64,000 nucleotides of DNA, taken from contig NC_134707.1 in NCBI RefSeq assembly GCF_043290135.1, positions 71,353,906 to 71,417,905 on the forward strand, written 5' to 3'. Origin of the DNA: Rhipicephalus microplus (lineage: Eukaryota > Arthropoda > Arachnida > Ixodida > Ixodidae). The notes beneath the pieces are model-generated. The model was not told the DNA's origin, searched no databases, and saw only the letters and a list, made by a program, of their open reading frames with translations. Shown piece by piece: positions 10,655 through 24,483 of this stretch; position 1 is the first letter of the stretch, and each line of letters starts with the position of its first letter. A program made the position numbers and the translations under genes.

Positions 10655-13600
10655 CTATATGAGGTAATTCAGCTGTGACATTTTTTGTAGTATACGATAT
10701 AGGCCGTAATACTTGGGGACCAACTTTGTGAAAAGGCCAGGTGTAGCAAAAGGGACATGCAGCCAGACGAGTAAACCTGAATCGAAGGAGGTAGTGTTAA
10801 TTGATGTGCCATAGCGGTGCTTTTTGTGTCCTTGGTCTTGGGTTGTGAATGATCTCGCCAGTTGGCGGCATTCTTCGGCGTATGTAGCGGCTTGAGACAA
10901 AGTCGTGGACTCTGAGGAGTCAGGTCTGTACGAAAGATTGGTGTTCATAGTGAAGAAGGTTCGCGTTCGTAAAGGAGGAAAATGGAGAGAACCCAGTAGT
11001 GCTTTGAATGGCGGTATTATAGGCGAACGTGATAAACGGGAGCACTCGGTCCCAATTGGAGTGGTCTGACGAAATGTACATAGACAGCATGTCACCCAGG
11101 GTGTGGTTGAAGCGCTCTGTCATTCTTTTGGTCTTGGAATGATAAGCGCTTTTAGAGCGGTGAACGATGTGGCACTCATGCAGCAATACTGTGATGACGT
11201 CTGACAAGCATACGCGACCACGCTCACTAAGTAACTCTCGAGGTGCTCCATGACGTAATAAATTGTTGTGAGCAACTAAAGTCGCAACGTCTTTTGTTGT
11301 AGACGAAGGAAGGGGTGAAGTTCTGGCATACTGCGGAAGGTGGTCAACGGCAACTATATTCCAGCGGTCACCGTCTGCAGTGTTGGGAAGGAGACCATAT
11401 ATATTCATGCCGACTTAGTCGAAAAGTCGGGATGGGCATGGGGAATGTAATAAGGTACCGCTGGCGTGATGAGGAGAGTCTTTCGTCTCTGGCACGTCGA
11501 GCAAGCCCAAACGTACTGTCGTATAAAATGGTACAAGCCACCCCAGTAACATCGGAGCCGTATGCGAGAATAAAACTTCAGGAAACCTGTGTGGCCACAT
11601 TAGGGCGTCATAAAATGTGGAACAAATTTTGTATCGCAGATGACGTGGAATCACGAGTAGCCACTGAGTCCACCGGGTGCGTAGTTGCGTCGGTTTAGCA
11701 CGTCGTCGCGAGTGGTGAAGTGCTCGACTTGCCGACGCAACGTGCGAGTGGGGGGAGAAGCCATCCGCCCAGCCAGGATGTCTAGAATTGAAGCAACCCA
11801 AGGGTCCTTGCGTTGCTCAGATGGCATGTCGGCGATGGTGACGGCAGTGGCATCACAGATGGGACTTTCGCAGCAGGCCGGGTCAGGGGGTAGGGGCGAA
11901 CGGGAGAGGGCGTCTGCGTCCGAATGTTTCCGGCCGGAGCGATAAGCCACGCGAATATCATATTCTTGAAGGCGTAACGCCCACCGGGCGAGGCGACCAC
12001 TTGGATCCCTCAGTGACGACAACCAGCAGAGGGCGTGGTGGTCAGTCACGACGTCAAAAGGGTGGCCGTATACGTAGGGTCAAGATTTCTATATCACCCA
12101 AATAATGGCGAGGCATTCCTTTTCAGTGACGGAATAGTTGATTTCGGCTTTGCTAAGAGCTCGGCTTGCGTAGGCAACCACGTACTGTTGGAAGCCGTCT
12201 TTCTGCTGCGCGAGAATAGCGCCTAGCCCGACACCACTAGCGTCAGTTTGGATCTCTGTGGGTGCCGATGGGTCGTAGTGTCGCAGAATAGGCGGCGACG
12301 TGAGGAGGCGGCACAGTTCATTGAAAGAATCGCCACAGGTGGCAGACCAGGCCAAAAGGTCTCTAGAGCCGACGAGGAGCTTGGTCAAAGAAGCGATCAT
12401 CGTCACGAAATTGTGGACGAAGCGCCAGAAGTAGGATGAAAGGCCTATGAAGCTTCGGAGCTGTTTCATGGTGGTCGGTTTTGGAAACGCTGAAACGGCT
12501 GTAACTTTGGTGGGGTCAGGAGGAATGCCGTCCTTCGAAACCACGTGGACAAGGATCGTAAGCTTTCGAGAGGCGAAATGGCACTTCTTCAGATTCAGTT
12601 GCAGCCCAGTGGCGGAGATACAAGCGAGGACTTTCTCGAGGTGGGTTATATGGGTTGCGAGATCAGTTGAAAAGACGACAATACCATTTAAATAACAAAG
12701 GATAACGTTGCGTTTGAAGCCTAGAAAGATAGAGTCCATCATTCGCTCGAAAGTAACTGGCGCGTCTCAGAGGCTAAATGGCATGACTGTGAATTCGTAA
12801 AGCCAGTCGGGCGTGATAAAAGGCTGTTTTTTTGCGATCGGCCTCTGTCATGGGTACCTGCCAGTATCCAGAGCGCAGATCTAAAGAAGAGAAAAATTCG
12901 GCTCCCTGTAGGCAGCCCAAGACATCATACATGCGTGGCAGCGGATAGACATCCTTGCGCGTGATTAGGTTGAGACGTTGGTAGTCCACGCAGAACCTGA
13001 CGGATCCGTCTTTCTTCTTTACCAGCAAAACTGGAGAGGCCCAGGGGCTGCTTGACGGTTCAATTATGCCAAGTTTCAGCGCATCGTCGACCTGTTAATT
13101 GATGACACGGCGTTCGGCAGTTGACAAACAATATGGACGCTGTCGTATTGGTGTCTCTTGACAGGTATTTATACGGTGAACAACAGATGGCTTTCGGCCT
13201 AAGGAAGGCTGATTGTAGTCAAACAAGGCTCGAAAGCACTGGAGGAGCTACATCAGTTGTCTTGCGGAATAAATCCATAGGGTCATTGGCATCAAATGCC
13301 AGTGTAATGGCACAAGTCAGTAGAAATGGCTTGTCTGGATACATCGGCTCTTCGAAAATACAATCTAAGGTCTCGAGGCTCCCCAGACAGTCACGGCGTA
13401 GCAGAATATATGAACAAGCAGAGACGTTGCACGCATAAAGTACCACCAAACCATTGGAAAAGTTGATGAGAGCAGATAGGAGGACGATGGTTTGGTGGTG
13501 CACACTATCTCTAGTTGGTTGGAGCAGGAGCGTCGAGTTAGTGGCAGCAGGGGAAAACACAGGCACTAGGACGGCGGACAACGGCGCGATGCGGACGTCA

Positions 13601-13920
13601 GATGCGGCAAACACTCTCGAGGGACTGTGTTGGTCGATGTCAACGCACGGATTCGTCAACGTAAGTTCAGTACCAGCGCAGTCGACGAAGGCCTAATGGG
13701 TAGAAAGAAAATCCCATCCTAGTATGACGTCGTAAGATGAACGTGGAATAACAACAAAGTTAACGACGTACCAAACATCTTGAATAAGAACACGTGCTGT
13801 GCACTGAGCCTTCGGCGTGATGAAATGGGAGGTGGCTGTACGCAGTGCAAGACTCGTAAGCGGCGTTGTAAGTCTTCTCAAATCGCGACACAGTCTTTCA
13901 CTACGCTCTAAGGCAAAACA
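10655..13920 (-). pseudogene. Gypsy-2 pol relic: protease C-part, reverse transcriptase, RNase H, integrase
   Basis: Domains in order on the minus strand: protease remainder with the ILGWDFLS block (13693-13986 frame), a linker (13659-13219), reverse transcriptase N-part with [19 protein letters not shown] and [14 protein letters not shown] (13028-12774), RT palm and RNase H (12742-12089, then 12049-11651 with TDHHALCWL), and integrase (11408-10655). At least four frame changes and an in-frame stop (12089-12091) separate them. The RT active site reads YLNG where gypsy-1 has YLDD. In integrase, the first acidic residue is N (NIYG for DIYG), the second is E (SERG for SDRG), and the glutamate in TERFNH remains. 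The element cannot encode working enzymes. It was recognised by continuous alignment with the intact gypsy-1 pol. Confidence 0.9.
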
Positions 13921-13986
13921 ACCCGAAAAAGGAGTAATGGAGCCCAATAGGCGCACGCGATGAAGGAATAGACCGTTAAGGAGCAA

Positions 13987-15221
13987 CCACAGAGGGAAGC
14001 GTGTCGTGTGCGAACTCCTTGGTCTCTAAACACGCTCCAAAGGTATAAACCGCCCTGGAATACAAGCAGCGCAAAAAGCGTTGCCAGGGTCACTAGCTGT
14101 CCTCCTCTCCTGGCTCAGTCTTTCCCCGTATTTTGCTGGCGACGGTTCGCGTTGCGTTACGCTCGGAGTGCTCGACCTCGGCCACCTGGATTCGACGATC
14201 TAGGAATTAAGACGTGGTCCTCGTGTGTACGCTTGGTTTAGCCTGCGCTGCTGCTTTTACGTTTCACCGCACCCATGACGTCTGGAGCAGTTCTCCACAC
14301 GTCACCACGCCACGCTGTATATCTCTGGCTTCAAGATAGTCGCGACCGACACACGACAGCAACAGTTGGGAAGGCCAATATGGCGGCCGAGAAAACAGAA
14401 TGCCTATCGAATACATTTCTTCAGTGTGACTCAGGGCAGAAATCAGCGCATGATACTTTCTCAAGTAGGTAATCATTCTTTATCCTACTCTACTTGTCGC
14501 GCGTGCGATATGAATCGCGCGTGCCGGCAACGGGCTCGGTCATGTTGTATATCGCACGCACAAAATGCACCGCGAAGGTCAGCTTGGGCGTTTTCAGTTC
14601 GCCTTTGCTTTGCGACCACTCTGGAAATTTGCCGCCATTGCCGTCGGCCTCCCGTACGCTTGCACATCGAGGGCTCGCCTGTCTTCACCCGCCGGGAGGA
14701 GCTGCGGGCTCATCATATTGGGCTGAGACCTTGTCGCTGTGTTGGGAGTTGTCGAAAACACGTTGCGGGTTCCCGTAACAAGTTTGGTTGTATGTCGCAC
14801 ACTGTAAGTGCACCAGCACGGGCTGGTGGGGCTTTCACTAGCGTCGGAACTCGGTGAAAAATGGTCGCCATTACAGTTGGTTTCCCCGTCAGTCAGTCGC
14901 AAGCAGCTCGGCGCCGTCCGTTGGCCGTGGTGGCGGACTCACGTTTGCGCGCTGCACTCGCCCGAGTTTGTGGAAAAGGGCCGCTTACCGTCGATTTCTT
15001 CGGCGCTAGCTCCAAACCAGCTCGGCACTGTGCGTGGCTAGAGTGTACTAGAACTTTTGAGTGGCGCGACCGAAACGCTTTCCCCTTGCTTTCTTCATCC
15101 CCAACTTGTGGCGAAAGTAGCGGCGGCGCTGCCATCGCCCAATCTTCCCACTTGGTTTACTCGGCTGGCTCGGCGGCATGGCCGGCATCTCGGTTTTAGT
15201 CGCGAAATGATGAAGAAGTAG
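13987..15221 (+). other. GC-rich segment upstream of the THAP ORF
   Basis: Markedly richer in G+C and CpG than the rest of the window, so many chance open frames occur on both strands (for example 14366-14857 and 14861-15199), none with a recognised domain. A short stretch at 15036-15070 recurs inverted at 17298-17333. The region probably holds the promoter and 5' exon or leader of the THAP gene. I can support only its composition and position. Confidence 0.5.
15036..15070 (+). repeat. Inverted partner of a 35-bp CpG-containing motif
   Basis: A gctagagtgtactagaa stretch followed by agtggcgcga. The reverse complement of 17298-17333 matches it at nearly every position. The two copies sit in the two GC-rich blocks of the inserted segment, facing each other. 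Confidence 0.85.
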
Positions 15222-16073
15222 CGTCTAAACCATTGTTACGCACTAGGTTGCACAACTGGATATCCGCGTGTGCAACAAAGTCGGAAGTTATCAGTTTTCA
15301 AGGCCCCGAAAGACGAAGAACGACGACTTCTTTGGGAGCGGAACCTCCATCGGCTTGACAAGCCACCTGACGCCGATTGTGCTGTGTGCGATTTACATTT
15401 CAAACCGCATTTCATTGTTAGAGACCACGTACACGTCATCAATGGTGTTCAAGTCCGAATTCCTAGGGGAACGCCGACACTTGCCCCTGATGCAGTCCCG
15501 ACGATCTTGCCCAACCTGCCTGCATATTTGACGCTCAAAACTCCGGCTCCGTGGACACAAACAAAGCGGCGTCATCAGTGTGTGCCGGCTGAGAATGACA
15601 ACAGAAAACGGCGACGCATTAGCACTCCTGCACAGCTCCTTGTGGATGCCAACGGTGCAACTTCTGCAGATGGCGACGAAGCTGATGAGGCAAGCTCAAG
15701 TCCCTCGTCTGACGCGGTTGTCACTCTCGGTTACCTTCGTGGTATTGTCCTACCATCAAAGTCATGGGCGCTGCACGAGTTTCTTGGATTTACCGGCGTG
15801 TCGTACGTAGCGTGCTCACTGAAACCTAGCACTCGTGAACTTTGCATTCAACGAGACGTATACTTCACCTGTGCAGACAATGTAATCGTGCAATGTGATG
15901 CATTCGTGCAAGAGAAACTAATCTGGAAGTCCAGTTTAGTAACTGTTCGAAAAGCCTCAGATGCTCTGCAGCTTGTTGCAAGCGTCCCACACTGTTGTGG
16001 AGCAGCAGAAACTTCATTTTTGCCACCATCAGACCTTACCCACGGTCTACACGCGCAAATGAAGTCAAGATGA
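15222..16073 (+). CDS. THAP-domain protein, no start codon in its exon
   Basis: The frame is open from 15222 to TGA at 16073 (283 codons). The N-terminus is a THAP zinc-binding DNA-binding domain: C-Y-A-L-G-C (codons at 15234 and 15249), a basic F-K-A-P region, a W within LLWERNL, C and H in CAVCDLHF (codons at 15387 and 15396), and the closing AVPTI box. A K/R-rich stretch and an acidic serine-rich linker follow, then a C-terminal part of about 120 residues that I do not recognise. There is no in-frame ATG before the last few codons, and an in-frame TAG lies at 15219-15221. A functional protein would therefore need an upstream exon (the 15218-15221 gtag is a possible acceptor); otherwise the copy is a fragment. 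AATAAA follows at 16278. THAP domains occur in P-type transposases and in many domesticated host factors, and no transposase core is present. Confidence 0.75.
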   Translation, partial: RLNHCYALGCTTGYPRVQQSRKLSVFKAPKDEERRLLWERNLHRLDKPPDADCAVCDLHFKPHFIVRDHVHVINGVQVRIPRGTPTLAPDAVPTILPNLPAYLTLKTPAPWTQTKRRHQCVPAENDNRKRRRISTPAQLLVDANGATSADGDEADEASSSPSSDAVVTLGYLRGIVLPSKSWALHEFLGFTGVSYVACSLKPSTRELCIQRDVYFTCADNVIVQCDAFVQEKLIWKSSLVTVRKASDALQLVASVPHCCGAAETSFLPPSDLTHGLHAQMKSR

Positions 16074-16277
16074 GAAATCTTCTACAGTGTCAAAAGCGCA
16101 CAGAAGCACCTAAAACTGAGCAGGCTATAAATTGCTACAGTGGCGTAAAAAGGATATCATTTTGGTGCATATTTTCTTACACTCTTAATTTTTTGACGGT
16201 ACACCAAGAAGAAAAACAATTTTTTTAGAAGAAGCTTGTAAGCGAGAGAACGTGCAAATAATGACGCGAAATCTCAA

Positions 16278-16283
16278 AATAAA
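16278..16283 (+). terminator. Candidate poly(A) signal of the THAP transcript
   Basis: AATAAA 205 bp past the THAP stop codon, in AT-rich DNA. AATAAA is common by chance in such DNA. Confidence 0.4.
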
Positions 16284-17110
16284 TCTTTGATCTTGAATCT
16301 TTTTGTATTAAACCTGTGATGGTAAATTTAGCAGCATTAGGGATCTCGGTGCATAATTCATCGATCTAAGCCAATTCATTGTTGCACTTCAGTGTCCCTT
16401 CAAACGATCTTTCGACCATAACATCTTTTTTTTTAAATGCATTTTGAAAAGACAACCTTAACTCTGTCGTTCTGTTTGCTTTGCTTTATGTTATCTTTTG
16501 TATCCTGGCTCTATACTTTACGTTTTTTACAATTTACCTAATAGCAAATGTATTGTTTTATAAATATGTACACCTTGCATTTTATGTTATTAATTATGAT
16601 TAACATTAGTTACGACTCTGCTTTGCAGTGTTGTTCCGTTTTGTAAACTCTCAAAATCTTCTACTACTATGTTTCACCTAAGACAATCTTTTGCAGTATT
16701 ACGTATTTGCATTTCTGTGGGTCCTACAACAATGAATCTATTCCCATATTTCAAAACGAAAGAGAGGTTTGGAAAAACTGAAAAACTCTGCTGTTCTTCA
16801 AATAATATCTATAAAGCCAACTTTTTTGTCGTGTGTGCACGCAGCCACAAGCATTGAGCCTTTTATTTGAGTCCAGCTTTGGTGTTTTACGTAGAATGGA
16901 CCAAGAGTTCTTCGTTTTGTGTGCACCATATTCCTTTTTTTGGGGGGAGGGGTGCGCTTCCGGTGTGTACCGGCCAGCTGGTTTCTCGTCTAAAATGTGT
17001 ACACTTTAAAAATTAAAAAAAAACGCGCTCGTTATATTGTACAATGCGCTATGCTGCTTCGGGCTGCAGTGCGGGCCTCAGCAACTTCAATAACAATAAT
17101 GTCAAATAAC
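16284..17110. other. AT-rich stretch without gene
   Basis: Low-complexity, stop-rich DNA between the THAP transcript end and the next GC-rich block. Nothing recognisable. Confidence 0.6.
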
Positions 17111-17297
17111 CTTTATTTGCGCGAAAAAGGGGAGGTATGTGAATAAGAAAAAAAGAGGGAGATCATCTTCACACTAGGCGCGACGGAGAGGTACCAACAC
17201 GTACGCGGAACGCCTGCCAGCCATACGCCCGGGTAGATTGGTCGACGCCAGCGCCACCGCATCACTCCACGCCGAAACGGCCGCTCCCAGGCAGCTG

Positions 17298-17333
17298 CTC
17301 GCGCCACTGAAAAGCTTCTAGTACACTCTAGCG
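17298..17333 (-). repeat. Inverted copy of the 35-bp motif
   Basis: Reverse complement of 15036-15070 with few mismatches. It lies in a GC-rich block (about 17180-17520) that resembles a promoter-proximal CpG-rich region. Confidence 0.85.
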
Positions 17334-17548
17334 TGGCGGTGGCCAAGCGTACGCTCACTCTCCTGTTCGAAGTTCGCTGGCGGCAGACACTCCGCGTGCA
17401 GCGCCGTCCTTGGTCTCGTGCTCGCTTGCTCAAGCTGAACGACGTCGCTCGCTTACAACTCGTCGACTTGTTGGCGGCACGGTCGCTCGCAGAGTGCCTG
17501 CGGCCGCCGCTCCTAAGCTGTTGCACTACAGTGATCAAAATGAGTCTC

Positions 17549-18030
17549 GGACGATGTGTGACATCACGGTGAAATTATTAGCATGTCATATGTCACGTAT
17601 GATTTTCTTTAACCTTGCGCTTATTTTTCATATGCAATTGTATTCATTCTCTGTCACGTGTAGCCACTATTTTACATACTTGTTGTGCAGCCGTGAGCAC
17701 AAACCGTGCTAAAGGCTGTGAGGGCTGGCGTCTGTGATGCCTGTCAGCCATCTCTTTCGTCAGAGCAGCTTTAGAAGTACTGTACGAGATGTGAAGGTAA
17801 AGTTATTTGTGTGTCACGTTTTACACGCATGTTCTTGTATAAATTTGCACGTACTTGTCATATGCATGCGTCTTCAAGTTCTGTCACGTGTGTCTATCCA
17901 TTTTTACAATCTTATTGTACGTACAGCCGTGAGAACAGGACAGGCAGAAGGCTGCGTGCACTGGCGTCTGCGACGCCTGTCATCTATCGCTTCCGTCGGA
18001 GGAGCTCCACAAGGACTGAACAAGATGTGA
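17549..18030 (+). repeat. Tandem duplication of a unit of about 240 bp containing an exon-like segment
   Basis: Two diverged direct units, 17549-17780 and 17781-18030. Each holds a tgtcacgtgt stretch, a T-rich tract, a cag|ccgtgag acceptor-like junction (exon-like starts 17691 and 17927), and a body containing ctggcgtctg and gcctgtca. The first body ends in a strong donor-like aag|gtaaagt at 17797. In the frame gcc-gtg-ag, the second body is open for 34 codons while the first has one stop. A matching donor-like g|gtgaaat at 17569 and AATAAA at 18104 suggest a small spliced transcript, coding or not. No protein family is recognised. Confidence 0.6.
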
Positions 18031-18103
18031 CAACGAGACTGGACTTGTACACTTCACCATGAATTCATTTAAAAGAAAGGAGAAACTTCATGTGTATGTA
18101 GAC

Positions 18104-18109
18104 AATAAA
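18104..18109 (+). terminator. Candidate poly(A) signal after the exon-like units
   Basis: AATAAA 74 bp downstream of the second exon-like unit. Its placement fits the end of a short transcript running from the GC-rich block. Confidence 0.45.
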
Positions 18110-18364
18110 AGACTTCGATCTCTAACTTTTTCTTTTGTTGTTGCCGTGACTGCGAAAGCAGTGACACATAGGCGGCTAACTACTTTTTCGCGTGTTTTTT
18201 TCTGCGCTATTTTTTGGTCACAGCGCAGAAAAACAGGCGAAAGAAGTATTAGGCTTGACGGAACATAAACAAAAAAATAATGTTTGTCCTGAGTATAAAA
18301 AGTTCATACGATTGGAGTATTTGAGTGGATCAACCGGTCGTCCGTCGAAGTGCAACTGTATGGA

Positions 18365-18553
18365 GTAACAGTTGCCCGGTAAGGCGTAAATGTGGGAATT
18401 AAAAGTACCCCTATAAGGTGCAAATGTGAGGACTAAATGTTGGACCTTTGAGGTGAATTGTGAGACTAACGGTTATTAAATTGTAAATGTGAGGACTAAA
18501 TGTTAGTCCCTTGAGCTCGCCTGTGGTGTTTAACTGTTAGACCCGGTGCCGTT
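18365..18553 (+). repeat. Degenerate tandem repeat of about 35 bp, five to six units
   Basis: Unit starts at about 18385, 18420, 18455, 18483 and 18518, with a partial one at 18365. The shared core is aaatgtgaggactaaatgtt. The array lies within 100-290 bp of the right end of the inserted segment, the place where subterminal repeats bound by transposase are found in several DNA transposon families. Confidence 0.8.
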
Positions 18554-18652
18554 AGGCCTTAAAGAGATTAATGGTACTGGCAGCCCCAATATACCGCAAA
18601 AGGACGAACCACACACTTTTTAACACACTTTTACCTCAGAGTGTAATTACAG

Positions 18653-19680
18653 AAATGACGGCGCCTGTGTCGAGAAGTGCACGAACATCGACACCTTCTA
18701 CTAGCACATCAATTTCATTGGGTGGACAAAGAGAAGGTCTTCGAGAGTTTTACGACGACGTAGTTCTTGCCTCCGGAAAACAGATAGGTTGACTCTCGAT
18801 GGTGCGCCATGGGTTAACGACAGACGATGCAGGGGGCGAAGTAAGAAGGGGTGCCGTGTATGTAGGCAGCGTCGTAGGGTAGGAGGACCCGGTGCCCCGG
18901 TATGCGCCAGAGACAGGTGGGGCTGGGGGTCTAGCAACATCAGCTGCGTAGGTCAGCGGTGTAGGGACAAATGGCGATGAAGGCAGTGCCTGCGTGACCT
19001 GTATCTCAATGATCTGGCGTAGATGTGTGTCTAACGAGGTCACTAGCTCAGATGCTTCACCCACAAGAGAAAGTTGCCACACAACTTCTTCACGAAGAAA
19101 TTGTTTGATGTGGGGCAGTAAGACAGTGTAAATTGCAGCGACGTCGTGCACGAGGACGGCAACTTCAGCTGCATTGTCAGCGGCCCTGCGCGTCGAGACA
19201 CGCTGCTTACACAACTCGTTGTAATCCATACAGAGCTGGACAACGTCGGTGACAGTCTGTGGGTTCCTAGCGACGAGCATCTGAAAGGTATCGTCGTCAA
19301 CCCCTTTGATGATGTGCTTGATTTTGTCGTGTTCGGTTAGGGATGCATCGAGGCGCTTGGAAAGAGACAAGACATCTTCGATGCAATTTGTAAATGTCTC
19401 GTCCCTGCGCTGGACTCGACTACGCAGACGCAGTTCCGCGCGAAGCCGGAGCATGACGGGACGACTGACGACCACAGCGATGGTGGTCTTGAAGGCGGAT
19501 CAGTTGGTGATTTCGCCTTCATGGTTCTTGAACTAGAGGCTGTCCACATCCGCGAGGTAAAAGCACACGTTTATGAGCTGGTCACCGGCGTTACATTTGT
19601 TGGAAGCGCTTAAGATTTCGTACTCGACGAGCCAGTCCTTGAAGTCTTGTTCTTCGTTGCAACATAACAATTGCAACATA
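18653..19680 (-). pseudogene. Gypsy-2 gag and start of protease
   Basis: Gag homology runs from about 19680 (NEEQDFKDWL, FYLADVDSL) through a frame change near 19533-19500 into an open stretch at 19475-18750, with FTNCIEDVLSLSKRLDASL, IIKGVDDDTFQMLVARNP and NPWRTIESQPIC. Just after PIC the CCHC knuckle present in gypsy-1 gag (residues 316-329) is missing. The sequence jumps to the gaggcaagaact that in gypsy-1 forms the loop and part of the 3' arm of the gag/pol hairpin. The protease then begins and keeps its catalytic DTGA before the foreign segment cuts it at about 18650. Confidence 0.85.
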
Positions 19681-19689
19681 ACAAACGAA

Positions 19690-23107
<3,418 letters not shown>

Positions 23108-23153
23108 CTGCACCACACCAAGCTTCGTTTTCACAAATCTTGGTGTGGTGCAG
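23108..23153 (+). repeat. Perfect 15-bp inverted repeat (hairpin)
   Basis: The arms ctgcaccacaccaag (23108-23122) and cttggtgtggtgcag (23139-23153) pair without mismatch around a 16-base loop. Confidence 0.9.
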
Positions 23154-23324
23154 CCCTTCGTGTTCTAGTCAGTACGACTTTCGCCACGTTGCGAGACTTT
23201 GTGACTGGCCTCTACCAAGGACAGCGCCGCTGTTAAAATGCATTTTGTTAAACCGAAGCAGCTTACGATTGGGCTCCTTAGGAAATGTTTTGGGTTACCA
23301 ACGTTTACTTGCGTTGGCGGCATA

Positions 23325-23535
23325 AGTGGGCGAAGTAAATCATGAGTAGACTCACTGAGAATCAGCCATGAGTGTGTGTCGGAGTGAGTCTGGGTAAGTA
23401 GTGTTATGTGTGCCCGATTGAGCCAAGTTGAGAAAAAGTTTCATGATCTTGAGTTCGATTGAGTTCGGATGGACAAGTCCAAGTCCAAGTGAGCCTTATG
23501 TGCAATGCCTATGAGTGAACTTGAGTGAGCTCCAC
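23325..23535 (+). repeat. GAGT-rich degenerate repeat
   Basis: Recurrent gagtgag, gagttcg and tgagtgaactt motifs and a local aagtccaagtcca duplication. The pattern looks like a diverged short-period satellite. Confidence 0.6.
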
Positions 23536-24483
23536 CGTTATTTGCCAATCTATGATTGGTGGTAACAAAAAAAAAATCGGCATTATGTAGAAAATCTATG
23601 TTCGGAAAGTCCAATAGGCATTTTCCTAAGACGCCCAGAATGCGAAAGTCACCCTTTCTTTTCTTCTGAGCCAAGAGCATTGCCCCCCTCAGAAGCTTTT
23701 TGAACACAAGGTCAATTAATCAGTCAATCAATAAAGAAATCAAAAGTTTTCATTTGTAGCACAATTATATAATTGCATTGGGGTTAGTAGATATATAGAG
23801 AAGAAGCTCCCAGAGCATATGGCTGAATATGGACCTCCCGTGAGAATCGTACATGTTGATAAGTACAGTACAATGGCGACTAAAATGCGGCAAGTAATTA
23901 TCATAGGAATAAAGACAAGGCAAATATGCAATAAAAATTTCAGTAAAATAGTAATAGAACAAAGTTCAGTAGTTATGCATGTCTAATAAACAGTGTGAGT
24001 AGAGTCTTGAAGAAAAGGAACTTTAATTCAAAATACACCAGAGAACTCAATTCTACATGAGTCATAAATGTAAAAGTAAGTTGTACAGTGAGAGCTCAAA
24101 ATGTAAAAAAATTCCAAAATTGAAATTCATACTAGTTCTGCTTACGAAATGAAATGATTAGGTTCTGTTTCAAAGTGCCGAATGACAATTGTTTAGTGCA
24201 TAGCGGTAAATATTTCCAATAATGTTTGGCAAAAATCATGGTAGTATGCCGTAGTTCGTGCGTGTATGTGGTAGTAAAAAATTGTTGTTATAGGCCAATG
24301 TTGTGAGATTAGCATTTATATATTGAAGTTTGTGCAAGGCGTTGGCTGTTTCGGAACCGTCCGGACACCTAAATAAAATAATCCCCTGGTAATTTTGTAC
24401 TTCTCCTAGAATCAAATGAATTCGAAGTTTCCTGCTCTCATGTCAATTTTCAGTGCCTCCCTGACCGGTCTATTGGACAAAGA
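23536..24483. other. No gene recognised
   Basis: AT-rich, stop-rich DNA with short chance open frames only. Confidence 0.6.

Larger units (their letters stand above)
13921..18650. mobile_element. Foreign 4.7-kb segment inside the gypsy-2 protease; possible THAP-bearing DNA transposon
   Basis: The gypsy-2 protease reads DTGAVISVI up to about 18653 and resumes with LCRDLRRLTTP at about 13905, so everything between was inserted. The two ends show a weak inverted similarity: a tacgctctaaggcaaaa stretch at the left and, in reverse complement, a tacactctgaggtaaaa stretch at the right. I could not define a target duplication. The content is a GC-rich block, a THAP-domain ORF, AT-rich DNA, a second GC-rich block with exon-like units, and a 35-bp tandem repeat near the right end. 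A THAP protein inside a bounded insertion fits a P-like or other THAP-type DNA transposon, or a host-gene fragment carried along. No catalytic transposase domain is visible. Confidence 0.6.
10348..19680 (-). mobile_element. Gypsy-2: dead Ty3/gypsy retrotransposon, interrupted by about 4.7 kb
   Basis: On the minus strand, from high to low coordinates, the order is gag (19680-18750), start of protease (18740-18653), foreign DNA (18650-13921), rest of protease, reverse transcriptase, RNase H and integrase (13920-10655), then a candidate 3' LTR. It is homologous along its length to gypsy-1 at 28086-33281. No 5' LTR is seen above 19680: homology to gag starts abruptly there, so the 5' end is truncated or displaced. 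The gag zinc knuckle is deleted, and catalytic residues of reverse transcriptase and integrase are lost. Confidence 0.85.

Noticed and set aside
14366..14857. 163-codon ORF upstream of the THAP exon
   Set aside because: The GC-rich block is open in several overlapping frames on both strands, none with a family signature.
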